DNA of 7,714 nucleotides, from NCBI GenBank assembly GCA_947631365.1, contig CANRLB010000050.1, positions 1 through 7,714 of the forward strand, in the 5' to 3' direction. The notes beneath the pieces were generated by a model. That model had not been told where the DNA came from. It was given only the letters and a program-made list of their open reading frames with translations, and made no database searches. Shown here in pieces: positions 4,405-7,714 of this stretch. Source of the stretch: an uncultured Bacilli bacterium (GTDB taxonomy: Bacteria; Bacillota_I; Bacilli_A; RF39; UBA660). Position 1 is the stretch's first letter, and every line of letters starts with the position of its first letter. Position numbers and translations under genes: made by a program.

Positions 4405-5654
4405 ATTTCTTCTAAAGTGATTTTAGCACCCACGTTACTTAACTTATGGATAATATTTTCATATCCTCTTAATATATAATCAATATCAAATATGCTTGTT
4501 TTACCATTAGCAATAAGACCTGCTAATATTAAAGCGGCTCCCCCTCTTAAATCGGTAGCATGAATTTCAGTCCCTTTTAAATTAGCTTTCCCTTTTATGG
4601 TAGCTTTTAAGCCCTCAAGATTAATATCGGCTCCCATTTTTTTTAAATATGGATAATGGCCAACTCTATTTTCCCAAATAGTCTCTTCCATAGTACTTGT
4701 TCCCATTGCCTGAGTTAATAATACACTCATTGGTTGTCCCAAATCAGTAGGAAATCCTGGATAAACAAGTGTTTTAACATCAACTGGTTTTAAATTTTCA
4801 ACTTTATTTAAAATAACCGAATCTTTATCAAATTTAAAATCGACTCCCATCGCGTTTAATTTATCAAATAAAGCTTGATTATGTTCTTTAACAATGCCCG
4901 AAACTTTTAAATTTTTTCCTAGTAAAGCACCAACAATGATATAAGTTCCTGCTTCAATTCGGTCAGGTATTACTTCAATTTTAGCGCCATGTAATTTACT
5001 AACACCATCAATAGTAATTGTATCAGTACCAGCTCCACTTATTTTAGCTCCCATATTGTTTAAATAATCCATTATATTAATTATTTCTACTTCTTTAGCG
5101 GCATTATGAATAACTGTTCTACCTTCAGCATATACTGCCGCAAACATAATATTAATTGTTGCCCCCACACTAGCAAAATCAAGAGTTATATCAGCTCCAT
5201 GTAAATGATCAGCTTTAATCGTATATTTATGACCTCTTTTAGTAAATTTAGCCCCTAAGGCTTTAAAACCTTTTAAATGTAAATCAATTGGTCTTGATCC
5301 TATATTACATCCACCGGGAAAATACATTTCTACTCTTTTATATTTACCAAGTAATACACCCATAAAATAATAAGATGCTCTTAGTCTAACACTTAATTCT
5401 TGCGTTATTAAAATATTTTTTAAATTAGTTGTATCAATTTTAATTTCTTTATCATTTTGTTCTATATCACAATTTAAATGTTTAACGATATCAAATAAAG
5501 CATCTTTATCGGTTATATTTGGAACATTACTAATTGTACATACACCATCTGCAAGTAATGAGGCTGGAATTAAAGCTACAGCACTATTTTTAGCCCCACC
5601 AATTGAAATAGTACCGCTAAGTGAATGTCCCCCTTCAATTACAATTTTTTTCAT
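4401..5654 (-). CDS. murA: UDP-N-acetylglucosamine 1-carboxyvinyltransferase (MurA)
   Basis: MurA transfers enolpyruvate from phosphoenolpyruvate to UDP-GlcNAc, the first committed step of peptidoglycan synthesis, in the cytoplasm; it is the fosfomycin target. The 417-aa length is normal. Visible sites are K22-N23 in GGAKNSAVAL; the catalytic loop FPGGCNIGSRPIDLHL (112-127) with Cys116, so it should be fosfomycin-sensitive at that residue; the hinge PDRIEAGTYI (230-239); FPTDLGQP (301-308) with Asp304; and DLRGGAALILAGL (368-380). The repeated inside-out alpha/beta barrel pattern is complete. AGAAGG lies about five bases before the ATG. It is preceded by a strong promoter and a leader of about 130 bases and followed directly by a terminator, so it is largely a single-gene unit. 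In B. subtilis murAA also neighbours ywzB and spoIID. Confidence 0.97.
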   Translation of the reverse strand: MKKIVIEGGHSLSGTISIGGAKNSAVALIPASLLADGVCTISNVPNITDKDALFDIVKHLNCDIEQNDKEIKIDTTNLKNILITQELSVRLRASYYFMGVLLGKYKRVEMYFPGGCNIGSRPIDLHLKGFKALGAKFTKRGHKYTIKADHLHGADITLDFASVGATINIMFAAVYAEGRTVIHNAAKEVEIINIMDYLNNMGAKISGAGTDTITIDGVSKLHGAKIEVIPDRIEAGTYIIVGALLGKNLKVSGIVKEHNQALFDKLNAMGVDFKFDKDSVILNKVENLKPVDVKTLVYPGFPTDLGQPMSVLLTQAMGTSTMEETIWENRVGHYPYLKKMGADINLEGLKATIKGKANLKGTEIHATDLRGGAALILAGLIANGKTSIFDIDYILRGYENIIHKLSNVGAKITLEEI

Positions 5655-5787
5655 ATTATACCTTCTTTACTATCAAGCTGAATAATACCTATTATTATAT
5701 ATGCCTATATTTAAAATATGTGCTTGTAATCAAACACCATTACAAAAAATATATCTAAAAAATATTAGTTTTTTACTCGTCTTCCCT
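5655..5787 (-). promoter_or_regulatory. Long structured 5' leader of murA
   Basis: Between the predicted start point near 5787 and the murA ATG lie about 130 untranslated bases. TTGTAAT and ATTACAA form a perfect 7-bp hairpin with an 8-base loop (about 5725-5746). AATAAT-AGGT-ATTATT forms another near 5682-5697. I recognise no known riboswitch and no open reading frame of note; the longest start I see encodes nine residues without a ribosome-binding site. Confidence 0.4.
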
Positions 5788-5793
5788 AAGATA

Positions 5794-5822
5794 ATCATAC
5801 TTTTTTTAAATGCTTTTGTCAA
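5794..5822 (-). promoter_or_regulatory. Strong sigma-A promoter of murA
   Basis: A perfect TTGACA (5822-5817), a 17-base spacer and TATGAT (5799-5794). It is the best consensus match in the window and lies just past the terminator of the upstream unit. Confidence 0.8.
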
Positions 5823-5832
5823 GAAGAACAAT

Positions 5833-5864
5833 AAAAAATAGGTCTCATTTGAACCCTTATTTTT
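5833..5864 (-). terminator. Terminator of the spoIIR-mntP unit
   Basis: On the minus strand AAAAATA-a-GG-g-TTC, loop AAAT, GAG-a-CC-TATTTTTT forms a hairpin with a bulge and one internal mismatch, ending in a run of Ts. It lies between the 58-aa gene and the murA promoter. The A-rich 5' arm means it could also act in the opposite direction. Confidence 0.6.
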
Positions 5865-5882
5865 ATATAAATAACTTTAACC

Positions 5883-6059
5883 TTAATTCTTTTCAATAAT
5901 ATTACTAGTTTTTACCTTAATATATTTTAAAGATATATCATTTTTAGGACTTATTAAATCCTTAGTTAAAAATGAATTAATTATAATAAAAGATAAAAAT
6001 ATTTCTAATATAATTAACAAAATATTAAATAATGCCAACCATTTTTTAGTTATATACAT
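5883..6059 (-). CDS. 58-aa single-pass membrane protein, unknown function
   Basis: An open frame of 58 codons starts with ATG at 6059, three bases after the stop of the preceding gene (6063-6065); AAGG and TAGG just upstream can serve as the ribosome-binding site, so translation is probably coupled. The protein starts MYITKKWLALFNILLIILEI, giving a basic end and a hydrophobic helix (about 8-29). A polar 30-residue tail follows (LTKDLISPKNDISLKY...IIEKN), probably outside the membrane. I know no family for it. Tight spacing, a membrane segment and the terminator right after it argue for a real gene that completes the spoIIR-mntP unit. Confidence 0.7.
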   Translation of the reverse strand: MYITKKWLALFNILLIILEIFLSFIIINSFLTKDLISPKNDISLKYIKVKTSNIIEKN

Positions 6060-6062
6060 AAT

Positions 6063-6557
6063 CTACCTACTTACCTTAAAATAAATAGAGCATACATCTT
6101 TTTCACTTAAAGTTGTTTTAGTTATTTTATTATCATCACTATATAAAAGATTAGAATTATTTAAACAAGAATAACCATTATATGTGTAACCAATACTTGG
6201 AATAGAAGGTGTTAGTTCATATACCCCTTCTGCTTCACTTGATTCAGCAAATATAAGTAAAGTATAATCATAATCATCAATGTACATTCTTCCAACTGTA
6301 GCATCAATCAATGTATACCCTTCACTCTCATCATAGTAATATGCAAAAGATGTAAAAATGTTAGCAATAAGTATAGTTATAACTAAAAGAATGGAAGCAA
6401 TAGTTACATATTTTTTTTGGAGTTGGGGATTACTAAAATCTTTTTCATATTTTTCTTTTAATAATCGGCCTACTTCCTTAGCATCTTCTAAATAATCATC
6501 TATGATCTCATCAAATTTATCTATCCATTTATTCAAAATATCATCCCACTTATTCAA
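6063..6557 (-). CDS. Bitopic membrane protein with Cys-containing outer domain, unknown function
   Basis: I do not recognise a named family. The 164-aa protein has a charged, helical cytoplasmic part (1-49; acidic and coiled-coil prone, WDDILNKWIDKFDEIIDDYL), one membrane helix (about 51-73) and an outer domain of about 90 residues. The outer domain ends in a pattern with Cys131 and Cys156 (GYSC ... DVCSIYF), able to form a disulfide or clamp a small beta fold. Similar short C...C-x-YF endings recur in surface proteins of uncultured gut Firmicutes, from memory only. The start is uncertain: TTG at 6557 has no ribosome-binding site; TTG at 6536 has weak GGGA seven bases upstream and would remove seven residues; no in-frame ATG is nearby and an in-frame TAG lies upstream. 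It lies 38 bases after mntP and is followed directly by the 58-aa gene. Confidence 0.8.
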   Translation of the reverse strand: MNKWDDILNKWIDKFDEIIDDYLEDAKEVGRLLKEKYEKDFSNPQLQKKYVTIASILLVITILIANIFTSFAYYYDESEGYTLIDATVGRMYIDDYDYTLLIFAESSEAEGVYELTPSIPSIGYTYNGYSCLNNSNLLYSDDNKITKTTLSEKDVCSIYFKVSR

Positions 6558-6595
6558 TAATATTTTGATTAAATTTATCTATTTTTATACAGAAC

Positions 6596-7132
6596 TTATT
6601 TAAAAATATAATATAACCCTAAAACAATAAGTAAAATAATCCCTAAATAAGTACCGTATTCTCCTAATTTGGAAGAAGAGTATTTTCCAATAATTAAACC
6701 AAAATAAGTAAACGAGGCCGCACACAAACTAAAAATAATTCCCGATAATATAACATTATTAGTAATAGCAAATAAACCTAAACCAGTTGAAAAACTATCT
6801 AAGCTAACGGAAATACCAATTAAAAACATATTAAGAAAATTAAAGTTTAAATCTTTATCTTCTTTTTTAATTAACTCTAATATCATTTCTATAGCAATAA
6901 AGATTAAAATAATACCAAGTAAAAGATTAGAATTAATACTTAATACATTAATAATCCCTTTACCTAAAATAGTTCCAAAAAGAGGCATAAAAAAATGTAA
7001 AAGCCCCACTAAAACAGTAAATATTATAATTTTTTTCTTACTTATATTAAATGATCCAATACTTAAACAAACAGAAAAAGTGTCCATTGACAAAGAAATA
7101 CCAATTAAAAATAAAGAAATCAATATGGACAC
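6596..7132 (-). CDS. mntP: Manganese efflux pump MntP (DUF204 family)
   Basis: MntP exports Mn2+ across the cytoplasmic membrane. The 178-aa protein has about six membrane helices and two internal DUF204 repeats with matching motifs ISLSMDTFSV (12-21) and ISVSLDSFSTG (107-117); the membrane-buried acids D17 and D112 correspond to the paired essential aspartates of the family. The start is GTG at 7132, with AGGGTGA five bases upstream. B. subtilis mntP (ywlD) also lies just downstream of spoIIR, which favours MntP over the related YtaF sporulation protein. No yybP-ykoY manganese riboswitch fits in the 28-base gap after spoIIR, so control is through the operon. The gene is complete. Confidence 0.88.
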   Translation of the reverse strand: MSILISLFLIGISLSMDTFSVCLSIGSFNISKKKIIIFTVLVGLLHFFMPLFGTILGKGIINVLSINSNLLLGIILIFIAIEMILELIKKEDKDLNFNFLNMFLIGISVSLDSFSTGLGLFAITNNVILSGIIFSLCAASFTYFGLIIGKYSSSKLGEYGTYLGIILLIVLGLYYIFK

Positions 7133-7160
7133 AATATCACCCTAATAAAATATATTTATC

Positions 7161-7664
7161 TTATTTAAATTTATTAATTAATTCTTGAGCATAAAATTCA
7201 TATTCAGCATCTTTTAAATTATCTTCTTCATCAAGCAAACATAAAGGAGGAAATAAAACACACCACCAATTATGACCGGTACCATTTCCTAAAGTAATTA
7301 CTAGACTTTCATAATTTCCAGCTTCATACTCTACTCCCTTATAATTTTTTATTGGAAAATAATTACTACCATAATTTATATCATAACTTACATTATATTC
7401 TTTTAAAATATTATCTACTTTATCTAAATTATTTTTTATTCTATTTCTAGCAATATCAATATTATTAGTATCACCAATTATATCATATAATTCACTTTCT
7501 ACTTTATCTTTAATTTCTAATTTTAATTTTTGATCTTCTTCACTATCACTATTAGCAATAATTCGAAATCTAATTGCATTATCCGGTATTAATATTTGTT
7601 CTTTCTCATTAAATAATACCCCCACTACTATTAATATAAACAAGATAATTATTATTTTTTTCAT
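7161..7664 (-). CDS. spoIIR: SpoIIR, signal protein activating pro-sigma-E processing
   Basis: SpoIIR is made in the forespore, exported into the intermembrane space, and triggers the SpoIIGA protease of the mother cell to process pro-sigma-E. The protein has an N-terminal signal or anchor segment (about 3-18) and the family hallmarks IPDNAIRFRIIANSDSEEDQ (26-45), YFPIKNYKGVEYEAGNYES (about 102-120) and GHNWWCVLFPPLC (130-142), with the two conserved Cys. At about 167 aa it lacks some of the C-terminal tail of B. subtilis SpoIIR. Two ATGs are adjacent (7667 and 7664); the second is preferred because AGGTG is five bases from it and only two from the first. It is the first gene of the unit visible here; its promoter lies partly outside the window or is too diverged to call. 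Confidence 0.93.
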   Translation of the reverse strand: MKKIIIILFILIVVGVLFNEKEQILIPDNAIRFRIIANSDSEEDQKLKLEIKDKVESELYDIIGDTNNIDIARNRIKNNLDKVDNILKEYNVSYDINYGSNYFPIKNYKGVEYEAGNYESLVITLGNGTGHNWWCVLFPPLCLLDEEDNLKDAEYEFYAQELINKFK

Positions 7665-7714
7665 CATATCACCTAATTTATATTGTTTAATAAATTATTT
7701 ATTTATTCAAAAAA

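Noticed and set aside
5755..5790. AAAAAACTAA in the murA leader, resembling the tail of preQ1-I riboswitches
   Set aside because: The required upstream hairpin and C-rich loop are absent (the preceding bases CTTAGGGAAGACGAG cannot form it), and murA is not a queuosine gene.
5701..5838. Plus-strand frame of 45 codons (MPIFKICACNQ...)
   Set aside because: No ribosome-binding site upstream; it runs antisense to the murA promoter and leader.
7133..7160. Search for a manganese riboswitch before mntP
   Set aside because: Only 28 bases separate mntP from spoIIR, too few for the yybP-ykoY element.
7668..7714. Possible forespore promoter of spoIIR (GAATA-N18-CAATATA)
   Set aside because: Matches are weak in both elements and the predicted start point would fall inside the ribosome-binding site.

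Overview
This AT-rich window (roughly three quarters A+T) reads with the standard bacterial code. Nearly every gene lies on the minus strand and follows a Shine-Dalgarno site. SpoIIR, SpoIID and a SpoIIQ-type protein, with putative Spo0A boxes at the left edge, point to an endospore-forming Firmicute. Very low GC, short proteins and compact spacing suggest an uncultured gut-type Bacilli lineage (Erysipelotrichales/RF39-like); that placement is inference.

In the direction of transcription (high to low coordinates), the first unit is spoIIR, mntP, an unrecognised bitopic membrane protein, and a 58-codon membrane protein at 5883-6059. It ends at a terminator at 5833-5864. A strong sigma-A type promoter (5794-5822) then drives murA after a leader of about 130 nt, and murA ends in a hairpin terminator that contains its own stop codon. 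Next come a membrane-anchored SGNH-fold protein without its catalytic residues and a 70-aa membrane protein with its own promoter. rpmE (L31) follows with its own promoter and terminator, then a promoter for rpiB - ywzB-like (DUF1146) - spoIID. spoIIQ has its own promoter, which looks like a forespore sigma-F/sigma-G site, and a terminator overlapping its stop codon. After spoIIQ is a 193-aa protein that looks like a shrunken, degenerate MreB/Mbl actin. At the very edge another minus-strand gene begins (MHGKVK..., probably a cold-shock protein), preceded by a promoter and a tandem pair of Spo0A-box-like sequences.

Gene content is a condensed version of the Bacillus subtilis region holding spoIIR, mntP (ywlD), rpiB (ywlF), ywzB, murAA, spoIID, spoIIQ, spoIIID and mbl. 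Genes for engulfment and intercompartment signalling (SpoIIR triggers sigma-E activation; SpoIID degrades peptidoglycan; SpoIIQ is the forespore half of the engulfment channel) sit beside peptidoglycan synthesis (MurA) and a possible cytoskeletal relic.

The most notable points are the Spo0A-type tandem site, the nucleotide-site-less mini-actin in the Mbl position, the SGNH pseudoenzyme, the SpoIIQ promoter overlapping a hairpin that could mask the ribosome-binding site in read-through transcripts, the unexplained murA leader, and the small membrane protein at 5883-6059.
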